DNA of 64,000 nucleotides from CAWFKS01 sp963816435 (GCA_963816435.1 CAWFKS010000016.1:186001-250000); one strand, 5' to 3'; counted from the first letter of the stretch, positions 17,316 through 27,406 are shown. The notes: generated by a model from the letters alone, not told the origin. Made by a program: numbers and translations.

Positions 17316-18937
17316 CTATTTCGCCACGATCTCCGGGCCCATCAAGCGTGTACGGCAGCCAGGTCGACATGACCGGGACGTAGGTGACCAGGATCAGGAA
17401 CAGGAACAGCACCGCCACGAACGGCATCGCGGCGCGCACCACCTGCACAAGGCTCATGCCGGTGATGCCGGAGGTGACGAACAGGTTGAGCCCGATCGGC
17501 GGCGTGATCATGCCGATCTCCATGTTCACCACCATGATGATGCCGAGATGGATCGGGTCGACGCCGAGCTGCATCGCGATCGGGAAGACGACGGGCGCGA
17601 CGATGAGCAGCAGCCCCGACGGCTCCATGAACTGGCCGCCGATCAGGAGCAGCAGGTTGACGGCGATCAGGAAGGTGAACCAGTTGAAGCCGGAGCCGAG
17701 CATCCAGTCGGTGATCGCCTGCGGGATGCGCTCGGCCGTCAGCACGTGGGCGAAGAGCAGCGCGTTGACGATGATGAACATCAGCATGATCGTCGTGCGC
17801 CCCGAGGCGACCATGACGCTGCGCGTCTCCTCGTTGAAGAAGGCGCGGACGAAATTGCGCGTCATCAGCGTCGAGGTTGCGGCCCCAGATCGGCATGCCG
17901 GCGCCGATCAGCCTGACGAGGTCGAGCGGGCCGGAGGGGCGGCCGCGCCATATGGAATAGGCGACGATCACCAGCACGGCGAAACCGATGCCCCACGCGC
18001 CGCGCACGCCGATCGTGGCGCCTTCCCGGTCGGCGGTGGCGAAATAGGAGGCGATCATCCACACGAACAGGAAGGCGACGCCGTAGACGGTCGCCTTGAA
18101 GCCGGTAACGGCGTGCGGCCTGTCGTCCGGCGAAATCCACGGCACGTCCTTCATCGGGCCCATGTCGCGGTAGACGAACAGCGCCACGAAGAAGGAGTAG
18201 ACGGCCGCGACCGCGGCAGCCTCGGTCGGCGTGAACACGCCACCGTAGATGCCGCCCAGGATGATCATGATGAGGAAGAGGCCCCAGGCCGCCTCCTTGC
18301 CGCCGGCGACGATCTCGCCGAAACCCTTCCAGTCCTCGGCCGGCAGGTTCTTCACGCGCGCCATGATGTAGATCGCGCCCATCAGCATCAGCCCCGCCAC
18401 GAGGCCGGGGACGATGCCGCCCAGGAACATGCGCCCGACCGAGACATTGGTGGCCGCCGAGTAGACGACCATGACGATGGACGGCGGGATGAGGATGCCG
18501 AGCGTGCCGGCATTGGCGATGATGCCGGCGGCGAAGTCGCGCGAGTAGCCGACCTGGCGCATGCCGGCGATGGCGATGGTGCCGATCGCCACCACGGTGG
18601 CCGGCGACGAGCCCGAAAGGGCCGCGAACAGCATGCAGGCGAGCACGCTCGCCATCGCCAGTCCGCCGCGCAGATGGCCGATCGCCGCGATGGCGAAGCG
18701 GATGATGCGCTTGGCCACCCCGCCGGTCGACATGAAGGCGGACGCCAGGATGAAGAAGGGAATGGCGAGCAGAGTGTAGTTCTGCGAGGCGGTGAAAAGC
18801 TGCAGCGCCACGGAAGACAGCGAGTCGGTGGAGAAGAAGGCAATGAGGACGATGCTGGAGAGCCCCAGCGCCACGGCGATCGGCACGCCGAGGAACAGCA
18901 GCGCCAGCACCATGATGAAGAGCAGGATCGATTCCAT
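17316..18937 (-). CDS. dctM: TRAP transporter large permease DctM, extended, two frameshifts
   Basis: The 12-helix permease of a tripartite ATP-independent periplasmic transporter. The N-terminal half is intact (MESILLFIMVLALLFLGVPIA, ALSGSSPATVVAIG, GILIPPSIVMVVYSAAT, GGVFTPTEAAAVAAVYS). The C-terminal half (FMEPSGLLLIVAPVVFP, GIIMVVNMEIGMITPPIGLNLFV) is in another frame. Removing one base near 17873 joins them as WGRNLTLMTRNFV, and another near 17344 gives the natural end LPYTLMGPEIVAK. The restored length of ~540 residues exceeds the usual ~430 because ~115 residues with two extra hydrophobic segments (VYGVAFLFVWMIASYF, GIGFAVLVIVAYSIW) sit between the halves. It follows dctQ by 6 bases. 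Confidence 0.87.
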
Positions 18938-18943
18938 CGCCGC

Positions 18944-19618
18944 CTACTCCTGCGCCTCGACGCGGTTCTCGGCGACGAGATCCTCCGCCTCATGGCCGGC
19001 GATGACGAGTTCGCGCCTGCCGCGGATGATGTCGATGGCCGCCTCGACGCAGCGGTAGCCGAACAGCGACAGCCCGACCGGCAGGATCAGGTAGGCGATC
19101 CAGCGCTGCACCCGTTCCTTGGTGCCGAGCGCTTCCTGCATCCAGTCGGGGTAGCGCAGGTCGGTCAGCCCGATGCCGACCTTGTACATCTTGGCCCAGT
19201 AGTCGAGCGCGCCGCCGCGGGCATGCGCGCCGAACACCTGCATCCAGTCGGAATAGAGAAAGACGATGGCATAGACCGCGCCGCTCAGCGCGCCGAACAC
19301 CGCCAGCGCCCTGAACAGCGGGCGCGGCATCGTGCGCACGACGATGTCGACGCCGAGATGCGCGTTGATCTTCACGGCGTAGCTCATGCCGAACAGGATG
19401 AGCCAGGCGAACAATATGCTGGTGAATTCGAGCGCCCCGCCCCAGCCGGTGGAAAAGCCGTAGCGCAGGATGACCTGGACGAAGGAGACCAGGGTGATGA
19501 TCGCCAGGATGGAGGCGATCACGTTTTCCTCGAAACGCGTGACGCGGTCGCGCCAGCGCCTTTCGGCGAGGAACAGCGCCGCAAGCACGACGATGTTGAT
19601 CGCGACGATCAGCGCCAC
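18944..19618 (-). CDS. dctQ: TRAP transporter small permease DctQ
   Basis: A 224-residue, four-helix membrane protein typical of DctQ: FEENVIASILAIITLVSFVQVILRY, then ALEFTSILFAWLILFGMSYAVKINAHLGVDI. An unusually long loop (residues ~135-175) precedes the last helix. It starts at GTG 19618 behind a GGGGGG stretch. It lies between dctP and dctM in the standard order and assembles with DctM in the inner membrane. Confidence 0.9.
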   Translation of the reverse strand: MALIVAINIVVLAALFLAERRWRDRVTRFEENVIASILAIITLVSFVQVILRYGFSTGWGGALEFTSILFAWLILFGMSYAVKINAHLGVDIVVRTMPRPLFRALAVFGALSGAVYAIVFLYSDWMQVFGAHARGGALDYWAKMYKVGIGLTDLRYPDWMQEALGTKERVQRWIAYLILPVGLSLFGYRCVEAAIDIIRGRRELVIAGHEAEDLVAENRVEAQE

Positions 19619-19688
19619 GGCATCCCCCCAGCCGGCAAGTGCGCGGCGCGCTTCCCGGGCATGCGCCCGGAAAGCGGCCTCACGTGCC

Positions 19689-20693
19689 TCACATGTTGTT
19701 GCTGGCGACAGCCGCGTCGATCATGTCCTGGCCGATGTCGTCCTTGAACTTGTCCCACACCGGCTTCATGGTCTCGACCCAGGCCTTGCGCTGCTCGGGC
19801 GAGAGCTCGCGCACCGTGCCGCCGGCGTCGATGATGTTCTGCCGGCACGCCTGTTCCTTGGTCGCGACGTTGCTGTTCACCTCGTTGGTGACGTCGTCGA
19901 GGATCGACAGGAACTGGTCGCGCACGTCGGGATCGAGCCCGTCGAGCCATTCCTTGTTGGTGACCACGAGATAGGCCAGCAGCGCGTGGTTGGTCTCGGT
20001 GATGCCGTCCTGCACCTCGAAGAACTTCTGGGTGTAGATGTTGCACCAGGAATTCTCCTGGCCGTCGACGACACCGGTCTGCAGCGCGCCGTAGACCTCG
20101 GGGAAGGCGAGCTTCTGGGCCGACGCGCCCATCGCCTCGATCATCGCCTGGGCGACGTCGGAGGGCTGGATGCGGAACTTCAGGCCCTTGGCGTCCTCGG
20201 GAACCAGCAGCGGCTTCTTGGCCGAGAACTGCTTGAGGCCCGACGACCAGAAATGCAGCCCCTGGAAGCCGACGTCGTCGACCGCATCGAGCAGCGTTCC
20301 GGCGGCGTCGGAGCCGAAGAAATTGTTCACCGCCTGCAGGTTCTGGAACAGGAAGGGCAGGTCGAACAGCCGGTATTTGTGGGTATAGGCCTCGAACTTC
20401 GACAGCGACGGCGCGGCGAGCTGGACGTCGCCAAGAAGCATCGCCTCCATCACCTTGTTGTCGTCGTAGAGCGTGGAGTTCGGATAGACCTCAAGGCAGG
20501 CCTTGCCGTCCATCTCCTTGTTGACGCGGTCGGCCAGCATCTTGGCCGCGACGCCCTTGGGATGCGCCTCGGCCACGTCGTGGCTGAACTTGATGACCAC
20601 CTCGCCCGGATCGCAGCCTTCAGACGCGAAGGCCTGGCCGGCGAAAGCGGATACCGCCAGGGCGGAGGCGGCAATGAGCAGATTCTTCAACAT
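19689..20693 (-). CDS. dctP: TRAP transporter substrate-binding protein DctP
   Basis: A 334-residue periplasmic binding protein. A signal peptide (MLKNLLIAASALAVSAFAGQAFA) precedes VVIKFSHDVAEAHPKGVAA, the typical DctP start. The conserved Arg of the carboxylate clamp fits GLKFRIQPSDV, and VYGALQTGVVDGQENSW is the family signature. It would bind an organic acid, perhaps a C4-dicarboxylate, and deliver it to DctQM. GGGAGGA lies before ATG 20693. The run dctP-dctQ-dctM is one transcription unit; no regulator or catabolic gene is adjacent. Confidence 0.93.
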   Translation of the reverse strand: MLKNLLIAASALAVSAFAGQAFASEGCDPGEVVIKFSHDVAEAHPKGVAAKMLADRVNKEMDGKACLEVYPNSTLYDDNKVMEAMLLGDVQLAAPSLSKFEAYTHKYRLFDLPFLFQNLQAVNNFFGSDAAGTLLDAVDDVGFQGLHFWSSGLKQFSAKKPLLVPEDAKGLKFRIQPSDVAQAMIEAMGASAQKLAFPEVYGALQTGVVDGQENSWCNIYTQKFFEVQDGITETNHALLAYLVVTNKEWLDGLDPDVRDQFLSILDDVTNEVNSNVATKEQACRQNIIDAGGTVRELSPEQRKAWVETMKPVWDKFKDDIGQDMIDAAVASNNM

Positions 20694-20907
20694 GTTGGGG
20701 TCCTCCCTATTCAATGGTGCCGGACAATCCCCACCCGCGACGGCACCCCGGCCGCTATGCGGCCGACGGCGCCACCTCCGCCGGTTTCCCTCCGCATTCG
20801 CTGCGGTATAGCGGGACCCTCCGGACCATCCGTGCCGGCACACTTTAGCTGCGAAAAAAAATACGGCAACGGCAGAACGAAGCGATCCGGAAGAACATGC
20901 GCGGGCA

Positions 20908-21985
20908 TCAGCCCGGCGCCTCGACCGAAACCGCCTTGACCAGCGCCACGATCTCCTCGCCGAGGCCAATGGCGAGTTCGTCGAAGGACTTGCGGGTAAT
21001 CCGCGACAGAAGCCGCTGCCCGCCGACTGAAAGTGCCAGCGTGACGTGCGCGCCCTCCGGCGGGCCGATCTCGGACACCGTGCAGGCGAGCTGGTTGCGG
21101 ATCGACAGGCCCTCGTGTGCGGCGCGGGCGAGCGCCACGTCGGAGGCATGGACGCGCAGCCGCACCGCATCGCCGGGGGCGAGCCCCGTGCCGGCGAACT
21201 CGACGCGGCCGCCGTCGATCGCCACCGTGGCGGTGCCGTAATGCGGATCGGTTTCGGCCACCCGGCCGGTCAGCAGCGCCGTCTTGCCGCGCGCATCGGT
21301 GGTGACGGCGAGGTCGAGCCTGCCGAATATGTCGGCGGCCGTGCCGATCGCAGCGACGTGGCCGGCATCGAGCAGCACCACCATGTCGGCCAGCCGCGCC
21401 ACCTCGCCGGCGTGATGGCTGACATAGAGCACCGGCACCTTCGTGTCGTCGCGGATCGCCTCCAGGTAAGGCAGGATCTCGCCGCGCCGTTCCTCGTCGA
21501 GCGCCGACAGCGGCTCGTCCATCAGAAGCAGGGCGGGGTCGGAAAGCAGCGCCCGGCCGATCGCCACGCGCTGGCGCTCGCCGCCCGACAGCGTGCCGGG
21601 CCGACGGTCGAGCAGCGCCGAGAGGCCGAGCAGCGCGACCACCTCGTCGAAGGAGCGGGTCGCCGCGCGCCCGCCGGCCCAGCGCCCGTAGGTGAGGTTG
21701 CCGCGCACCGACAGATGCGGGAACAGCCGGCCCTCCTGGAAGACGTAGCCGATGCGGCGCCGGTGCGGCGGCACGAAGCGCCCCGATGACGGTGTCGCAC
21801 AGTTCGGCCCCGTCGAGCGCGATGCGGCCGCTGTCGGGGCGCAGCAGGCCGGCGACGGCGTTGACCAGCGTCGTCTTGCCCGAGCCGGAGCGGCCGAACA
21901 GCGCGGTCACGCCGGCCGGCGCCTCGAAGGCGACGTCGAGCGAGAAGTCGCCGAAGGAATGGCTGACCGCGACCGACAGGCTCAT
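20908..21985 (-). CDS. modC: Molybdate ABC transporter ATP-binding protein ModC, frameshifted
   Basis: An ABC ATPase with Walker A GRSGSGKTT, signature LSGGERQRVAIGRAL, Walker B LLLMDEPLSALD and the switch His in YVSHHAGEVARLADM. A C-terminal TOBE/MOP domain binds molybdate. The first ~65 residues are in another frame from the rest; GGGG near 21781-21784 should be GGG, which joins TVIG to RFVPPHRRRIGYVFQEGRLFPHLSV. The restored length of ~358 residues is normal for ModC. ATG 21985 overlaps the modB stop (ATGA). It energises molybdate import for molybdoenzymes. Confidence 0.9.
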
Positions 21986-22680
21986 GGCGCGCCGATCCAC
22001 CTGGCGACGCGGCGGGCGAGATATTCCGACGCCAGCAGCGCCGTCATCGCGACGACGATCGACACCGCCACCAGCCGCGCCGCCGACGCCTCGCCGCCGG
22101 GCACCTGCAGGAACGCGTAGATCGCCGAGGGCAGCGTCTGGGTTTGACCGGGAATGTTGGAGACGAAGGTGATGGTGGCGCCGAACTCGCCCATGCCGCG
22201 TGCAAAGGCGAGGATCGCGCCGACGATGATGCCCGGCAGGACCAGCGGCAGCGTGACGGTGAAGAACACCTTCAGCCGCGCCGCGCCGAGCGTGCCGGCG
22301 GCCTGCTCCAGTTTCGGGTCGACCGCCTCGACGGCCAGCCGGATGGCGCGCACCATCAGCGGGAACGCCATGATGCCGGCAGCAAGTGCGGCCCCCGTCC
22401 AGCGGAAGGCGAAGACGAGGCCGAACGTCTCGTCGAGGAACGACCCGATCGGGCCGCGCCGGCCGAAGGTCAGAAGCAGCAGGTAGCCGGTGACGACCGG
22501 CGGCAGGATCAGCGGCAGATGGACTAGGCCGTTGAGCAACTGACGCCCGGGAAAGCGCCAGCGCGCCAGCGCATAGGCGACGAACACGCCGGCAGGCAGG
22601 CTGACCACCGTCGCCCAGAACGAAACCTTGAGCGACAGTGCGACCGCCTGCCATTCCTGCGGGGTGAGAAAATCGGCCAC
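21982..22680 (-). CDS. modB: Molybdate ABC transporter permease ModB
   Basis: A 232-residue permease with about five helices and the EAA-type loop LEQAAGTLGAARLKVFFTVTLPLVLPGI. LILPPVVTGYLLLLTFGRRGPIG and FARGMGEFGATITFVSNIPGQTQTLP are diagnostic for ModB. I chose GTG 22680 because it gives the usual start VADFLTPQEWQAV 13 bases after the modA stop; no ATG is available in a sensible position. Its stop overlaps the modC start. Confidence 0.92.
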   Translation of the reverse strand: MADFLTPQEWQAVALSLKVSFWATVVSLPAGVFVAYALARWRFPGRQLLNGLVHLPLILPPVVTGYLLLLTFGRRGPIGSFLDETFGLVFAFRWTGAALAAGIMAFPLMVRAIRLAVEAVDPKLEQAAGTLGAARLKVFFTVTLPLVLPGIIVGAILAFARGMGEFGATITFVSNIPGQTQTLPSAIYAFLQVPGGEASAARLVAVSIVVAMTALLASEYLARRVARWIGAP

Positions 22681-22693
22681 GTCGCGCCCGTCC

Positions 22694-23468
22694 TCAGTCG
22701 GCGCCGGAGGCCATCGAAAATCCCTGCCGCTCGAAGGCGGCCTTCGCCGCGTCGCCCTTGAGGAAATCGAGGAACTCGTCGTCGAGCGGATTGTCGCTGT
22801 CGGCGATGGCGGCCGCCGGATAGATGATCGGCGGGTGGCTGTCGGCCGGGAAGGTGCCGACGACGCTGACGTTCGGGTCGGCCGCCGCGTCGGTGGCGTA
22901 GACGATGCCGTAGGGCGCCTCGCCGGTCGAGACCAGCGCCAGCGCGGCGCGCACATTGTCGGCCTGCGCCACCTTCGGCGCCACCGCGTCCCACACGCCG
23001 AGGCTTGTCGAGCGACGCCTTGCCGTAGATGCCGGCCGGCACCGCGTCGACCAGCGCCATCGCCAGCTTCTCGTCGCCGAGCAGCCCGGCGAGATCGAAG
23101 CCCGGGCCGATCTGCACCGGTTTGGCGTCGGTGCCGTGCGCCACCAGAACGATCGAGTTGGTCACGAGGTCGAAGCGGCTGCCGTCCCTGATCAGCCCCT
23201 CCTTTTCGAGCGTATCCATCCACTCGACATTGGCCGAGATGAACAAATCGGCCGGCGCGCCCTGCTCGATCTGGCGGGCAAGTGCGGAGGAGCCGGCGAG
23301 CGAGACGACGGCCTGGTGGCCGGTCGCCTTTTGGTATTCCGCGGAAATCACGTCCATCGCGTCCTTCAGGCTGGCGGCGGCGAACACCGTCACCGAATCC
23401 TGCGCGAAGGCCGGCGCGGCGGCAAGCGAAAGCGCCGCCGACACGAGCACTGCGAGAAGTATTTTCAC
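22694..23468 (-). CDS. modA: Molybdate-binding periplasmic protein ModA, frameshifted
   Basis: The N-terminus MKILLAVLVSAALSLAAAPAFAQ is a signal peptide; VTVFAAASLKDAMDVI and VVSLAGSSALARQIEQGAPADLFISAN carry the molybdate-binding Ser residues. The C-terminal part (WDAVAPKVAQADNVRAALALVSTGEAPYG, VVGTFPADSHPPIIYP) is in another frame; removing one base near 23002 (AAGCCTCGG to AAGCTCGG) gives DKLGVWDAV. The restored length is ~257 residues. The start is GTG 23468. First gene of modABC on the minus strand; no ModE gene is seen. Confidence 0.9.
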
Positions 23469-23697
23469 GTCATGTCCTTTCCTGTCGCGCGGCGCACCGG
23501 CGCGCTGCCGGGGGCGTGCCCGGCACGGGTCTTCGGAACATGATGGTGGGCCGGCCAGGCATCCGCGCCCCGGATGCCGCCGGACCCTTTGGCAGAGGCG
23601 GCCATCGAAAGCCGCCCGGAAGCGCCGGACCTTATGCCGGCGCGGGCGCGATAGTGGGACGGATCGGCCGCCAAGGCAAGGCGGCCAATAGCTGGCG

Positions 23698-24405
23698 CTA
23701 CTGCGCTTCCTTGGCCGAGGCCACCGTCGCCTCGATGTGATCGACCAGCGCGTCCGGCAGTTTCAGCCGGCCGGCCAGCATGTCGAGATAGCCGCGCTCG
23801 GCGCGCGCGTTCGGCTCGATGGCGAGCCGCGAGGCGGTGTAGAGCTCGACCTTCTGCGCGTCGGTCTTGGCCGAGGCGACGATGTCGTCGAGGTCGAACG
23901 GCTTGCCGAGCTCGGTGTCGATGAAGGCGCCGGCCTCCTCGTCGATGCCCGACAGTTTCAGCCGGTCGGCGATGCGGCCGCGTTCCTCGGCGTCGATATG
24001 GCCGTCGGCGCGCGCTGCCGCGATCATCGCGCGCACCAGCGCCTGCGCGAACTCCGCCTCGCCCTGCGGCGCCTGCGAGGGGTGGAAGCTGGTGTCTTCC
24101 GGCGCCGGTAGCAGGTCGGCGCCGCCGCCACTCGTCGCCTGCTGCTGCGGCGCCTCGCCGGCCTTGTAGTTCTGGTAGGCCTTGTAGGCGAGGCCGCTGA
24201 CGGCGGCGAGCCCGCCGAGGCGCAGCGCCGTGCCCGTCAGCGCGCGGCCGGCGCCGGTGCCGAGCAGCACGGCGCCGAGCAGACCGGTGGCGATCGGGTT
24301 GTCGCGCGCCAGCTGGCCGGCCTGGCCGGCGGTCTCGCGCACCGTCTGGTCGGTGCCGGGGATCTTCGATCCGAGCAGGTCGTCGAGAAGTTTCCTGGCG
24401 TCCAT
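23698..24405 (-). CDS. DUF533/TerB-like protein
   Basis: A 235-residue protein that starts MDARKLLDDLLGSKIPG, followed by a Gly/Ala-rich hydrophobic stretch (residues ~37-75) and a C-terminal TerB-like helical domain (AQALVRAMIAAARADGHIDAEERGRIADRL) with acidic residues suited to metal binding. This is the DUF533 (YebE-like) organisation, a putative inner-membrane-associated protein of unknown function. It stands alone between modA and trhO, on the same strand, with a 229-bp gap after modA that contains GC-rich hairpin-forming sequence but no ORF. Confidence 0.88.
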   Translation of the reverse strand: MDARKLLDDLLGSKIPGTDQTVRETAGQAGQLARDNPIATGLLGAVLLGTGAGRALTGTALRLGGLAAVSGLAYKAYQNYKAGEAPQQQATSGGGADLLPAPEDTSFHPSQAPQGEAEFAQALVRAMIAAARADGHIDAEERGRIADRLKLSGIDEEAGAFIDTELGKPFDLDDIVASAKTDAQKVELYTASRLAIEPNARAERGYLDMLAGRLKLPDALVDHIEATVASAKEAQ

Positions 24406-24515
24406 CGTGCGTGTCCCTCCACCTCAATGACGGCCGGCTCGAGCCGGCCCGGTTGCCGGGCAGGTAGGCATCGAAGGATGAAACTGCAATGACGGAACGG
24501 AAGCGGCCGCCGCCC

Positions 24516-25445
24516 TCACCCGCCGATCGGCAGCTTGCGGCCGCGGGCGCGGGCAAGCTCGACCTGGCGCTGGCGCTCGGCGTAGCGGGCGCGATCGGCC
24601 TCGGACCGGGTGTCGTGGCAGTGCGGGCATGACACGCCCTCGACATAGTCGTCCGAGCCCCGGTCCTCGACGGTCAGCGGATGGCGGCAGGCGCGGCAGA
24701 GCTCGGCCTCGCCCTCGGCCAGCCCGTGGCCGACCGAGACGCGCTCGTCGAAGACGAAGCACTCACCCCGCCAGCGGCTTTCGCCGGCCGGAACGTCTTC
24801 CAGATATTTCAGGATGCCGCCCTTGAGGTGAAAAACCTCTTCCACGCCGAGCGACTTCACGAAGGCCGTCGCCTTCTCGCAGCGTATGCCGCCGGTGCAG
24901 AACATGGCGACCTTGCGGCCGGCGAGGCGGTTCATGTTGCGCGTCGCCCAGGCAGGGAACTCCGCGAAGGAGGCGGTGCCGGGATCGACCGCCCGCTCGA
25001 ACGTGCCGATCGCCACCTCGTAGGCGTTGCGCGTGTCGATGACGATCGTGTCGGGATCGGCGATGAGCTCGTTCCAGTCGGCCGGCGCGACATGGGTGCC
25101 GGCATCGCGCGCCGCGTCGACACCCGGCACGCCCATGGTGACGATCTCCTTCTTCAGACGCACCTTCATGCGATGGAAGGGCATCTCGGAGGCGGAACTG
25201 TATTTCACCTCCAGCCCGGAGAGGCCTGGGAGCGCCTCGATGGCGGCGACGATTTCGGAGATTGCCGCTTCGCTGCCGGCGATGGTGCCGTTGATGCCCT
25301 CGCCCGCCAGAAGCAGCGTGCCGCGAATGCCGAGCCTGCGGCATGTCTCAAGCAGCGGCCCGCGCAGCGCGGCGGGGTCGTCGAGCTGCGCGAACCGGTA
25401 GAGCGCGGCGACGCGGAACGGCGCGTCTTGCGGGATAGAGTTCAT
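24516..25445 (-). CDS. trhO: tRNA uridine(34) hydroxylase, rhodanese family (YceA/TrhO)
   Basis: A 309-residue protein. The N-terminal region has the acylphosphatase-like fold of the family (FRVAALYRFAQLDD, LLLAGEGINGTIAG, FHRMKVRLKKEIVTMG). The rhodanese domain follows (VIDTRNAYEVAIGTF), with the active Cys in MFCTGGIRCEKA. A Cys-rich tail (CRACRHPL.., CPHCHDTRSEADRARYAERQRQ) completes it. TrhO introduces 5-hydroxyuridine at the tRNA wobble position. ATG 25445 is the family start. Divergent from the muramidase gene. Confidence 0.93.
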   Translation of the reverse strand: MNSIPQDAPFRVAALYRFAQLDDPAALRGPLLETCRRLGIRGTLLLAGEGINGTIAGSEAAISEIVAAIEALPGLSGLEVKYSSASEMPFHRMKVRLKKEIVTMGVPGVDAARDAGTHVAPADWNELIADPDTIVIDTRNAYEVAIGTFERAVDPGTASFAEFPAWATRNMNRLAGRKVAMFCTGGIRCEKATAFVKSLGVEEVFHLKGGILKYLEDVPAGESRWRGECFVFDERVSVGHGLAEGEAELCRACRHPLTVEDRGSDDYVEGVSCPHCHDTRSEADRARYAERQRQVELARARGRKLPIGG

Positions 25446-25609
25446 GGAGCGACGAGGTAGCCGCTCGCATGCGCGGGTTCAAGGTGCCGGCATTGCCGGC
25501 CATTGCCGCGAGCGCAGACGGACGGGCAACAAGAAACAAGCCGAAATCTGTCCCCGCCCCGCCGGCCGGCCCGACAATGGCCGGGAGAAACGAGGCCGGA
25601 GGCACGGAT

Positions 25610-26528
25610 TTGTTCGACACCGATACGATGAACGAGATCGCGGCTGTGGCGCGCGAAGTCGGGCTGGAGCCGGCCGCACTGCTGGCGGTGGCGGAGGTGG
25701 AAAGCGGCGGCCGCGCCTTCGCCGTCGTCGACGGCCGCAGGGAGCCGCTGATCCGCTTCGAGGGGCACTATTTCGACGCGCGGCTGAACGGAGCCGCCAG
25801 AAAGGCGGCACGGGCGGCGGGGCTTGCCGCGCCGTCGGCCGGCGCGGTGAAGAACCCGTCCGGGCAGGCGGCGCGCTGGCGCATGCTCGCCCGCGCCGAG
25901 GCAATCGACCGCAAGGCGGCCCGCGAATCCACGAGCTGGGGGCTCGGCCAGGTGATGGGCGCGCACTGGGCCTGGCTCGGCTATGCCGACGTCGACGCGC
26001 TGGTGGCCGAGGCGCGCGCGCGGCGCTGCCGGACAGGCGCGGCTGATGGCGCGCTTCATCGAGAAGGCGGCCCTGTCGGAAGCGCTCACGCGCCACGACT
26101 GGCCCGCCTTCGCGCGCGGCTACAACGGCCCCGCCTGGCGGCGCAACGGCTACGCCAGCAAGCTGGCGCGGGCCTACAAGCGCTTCGGCGGCGGCGAGGC
26201 CTCGGGCGAACCGGCCAGACGGAAGGCCGGCGAAAGCGACACCGGCCCCACCCTGCTGCGGCGCGGCGACGCCGGCGAGACGGTGCGCGACCTGCAGCGG
26301 GCGCTGTCGGCTCTCGGCTACCCGCTCGAGCCCGACGGCGTGTTCGGCAGGGCGACGCAAATGGCGGTGCGGCGCTTCCAGACCGACCACGAACTCACAG
26401 CCGACGGCATCGCCGGGCCACGCACGCTGGCCGCGCTTCACGAGGCGCTGCCGGCAAGCGGCAATGCGGCGACATTCTGGAAACGCATCGCCGCCCTGCT
26501 GGTGCGCTGGTTGCGCGGGGTCCTGTAG
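25610..26528 (+). CDS. N-acetylmuramidase (DUF3380) with peptidoglycan-binding domain, frameshifted
   Basis: A cell-wall hydrolase. TTG 25610, with GGAGG 6 bases upstream, gives the family start MFDTDTMNEIAAVAREVGLEP. The catalytic Glu lies in LLAVAEVESGGRAFAV, and LIRFEGHYFDARL, STSWGLGQVMGAHW and FARGYNGPAWRRNGYA are conserved DUF3380 segments. Residues ~220-285 form a PG_binding_1 domain (LLRRGDAGETVRDLQRALS..YPLEPDGVFG), and a hydrophobic segment (FWKRIAALLVRWLRGVL) ends the protein. The frame changes near 26020 inside a GCGCGCG run; dropping one base restores ~306 residues. The fold is common in phage endolysins but no other phage gene is near. Confidence 0.85.
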
Positions 26529-26596
26529 CGCGCTATGCGCAGGGCACCGCCTGAAGGCTGCGGACGACGCGGCCGCGGATTGAGAGAGGGACGGCG

Positions 26597-27247
26597 ATGC
26601 GGGCTTCCATCCAGGCCAAGACCGAGGCGCTTCTGGCCACCATCGGCGGCCAGCCGGTGATCCCCGTGCTCAAGATATCCAGACTGGCGAATGCCGTTCC
26701 GCTGGCCCAGGCGCTGGTGCGCGGCGGCCTGCCGGTGATCGAGATCACCATGCGCACGGCCGACGCGCTCGACGCCGTGCGCCTCGTCACCGCGGAAGTG
26801 CCGGACGCCGTGGTCGGCGCCGGCACGATCGTGTCTGCCCGCCACTTCGCCGAGGCGGTCGATGCCGGCGCACGCTTCATCGTCAGCCCCGGCACCACGC
26901 AGGAGCTTCTCGACGAGGCGCGGCCGAGCCCGGTGCCGCTGCTGCCGGGCGCGGTGACGCCGAGCGAGCTCATGGCGCTGCGCGAGGAAGGCTACAGTTT
27001 CGCGAAATTCTTCCCTGCCGAGCAGGCCGGCGGCGCGCGCTACCTGAAGGCGCTGGCCTCGCCGCTGGCGGGCATCCGCTTCTGCCCGACGGGCGGCATC
27101 TCGGCGAGCAACGCGGCCGACTACCTGTCGCTGCCCAACGTGGTCTGCGTCGGCGGCTCCTGGGTGGCGCCCGACGCGGCGGTCGACAACGGCGAGTGGG
27201 ACGCGATCGAGAAGCTGGCGCGGGAAGCGGCGGCGCTGAAGGCGTAG
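26597..27247 (+). CDS. eda: 2-dehydro-3-deoxy-phosphogluconate (KDPG) aldolase
   Basis: A 216-residue class I aldolase. It has VIPVLKISRLANAVPLAQAL, the catalytic Glu in PVIEITMRT, VGAGTIVSARHFAEAVDAGA, the Schiff-base Lys in FAKFFPAEQAGG and the phosphate loop FCPTGGISASNAADYL. It splits KDPG into pyruvate and glyceraldehyde-3-phosphate, the last step of the Entner-Doudoroff pathway. The other pathway genes (zwf, pgl, edd) are not in the window. GAGAGGGACGGCG precedes ATG 26597. Confidence 0.94.
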   Translation: MRASIQAKTEALLATIGGQPVIPVLKISRLANAVPLAQALVRGGLPVIEITMRTADALDAVRLVTAEVPDAVVGAGTIVSARHFAEAVDAGARFIVSPGTTQELLDEARPSPVPLLPGAVTPSELMALREEGYSFAKFFPAEQAGGARYLKALASPLAGIRFCPTGGISASNAADYLSLPNVVCVGGSWVAPDAAVDNGEWDAIEKLAREAAALKA

Positions 27248-27311
27248 TCCGGCCCGCGGCCGCCTTCACAGGACAATCGATCTGGAAGAGCGGCGCGCCG
27301 CCTGGTGGCGC

Positions 27312-27365
27312 GTTTCCAACATTTGCGTCCCACCGGTTTCAGCGAACCGAGCAAATGTTGGAAAC
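27312..27365. repeat. Perfect 15-bp inverted repeat with nested hairpin
   Basis: GTTTCCAACATTTGC (27312-27326) is mirrored by its exact complement at 27351-27365. The 24-base spacer contains GGTTTC..GAACC, which can form a smaller hairpin. It lies in the 219-bp gap between the convergent eda and DUF882 genes. Confidence 0.65.
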
Positions 27366-27406
27366 CGAAGACCCATTGGCAACACTCTGGATCTCGTAGA
27401 ATTTTC

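Noticed and set aside
23469..23697. Molybdenum-cofactor riboswitch or ModE site upstream of modA
   Set aside because: The region has GC-rich hairpins but I could not match the known riboswitch core or a ModE palindrome with confidence.
25446..27247. Prophage remnant around the muramidase
   Set aside because: No capsid, tail, integrase or holin genes; neighbours are trhO and eda.
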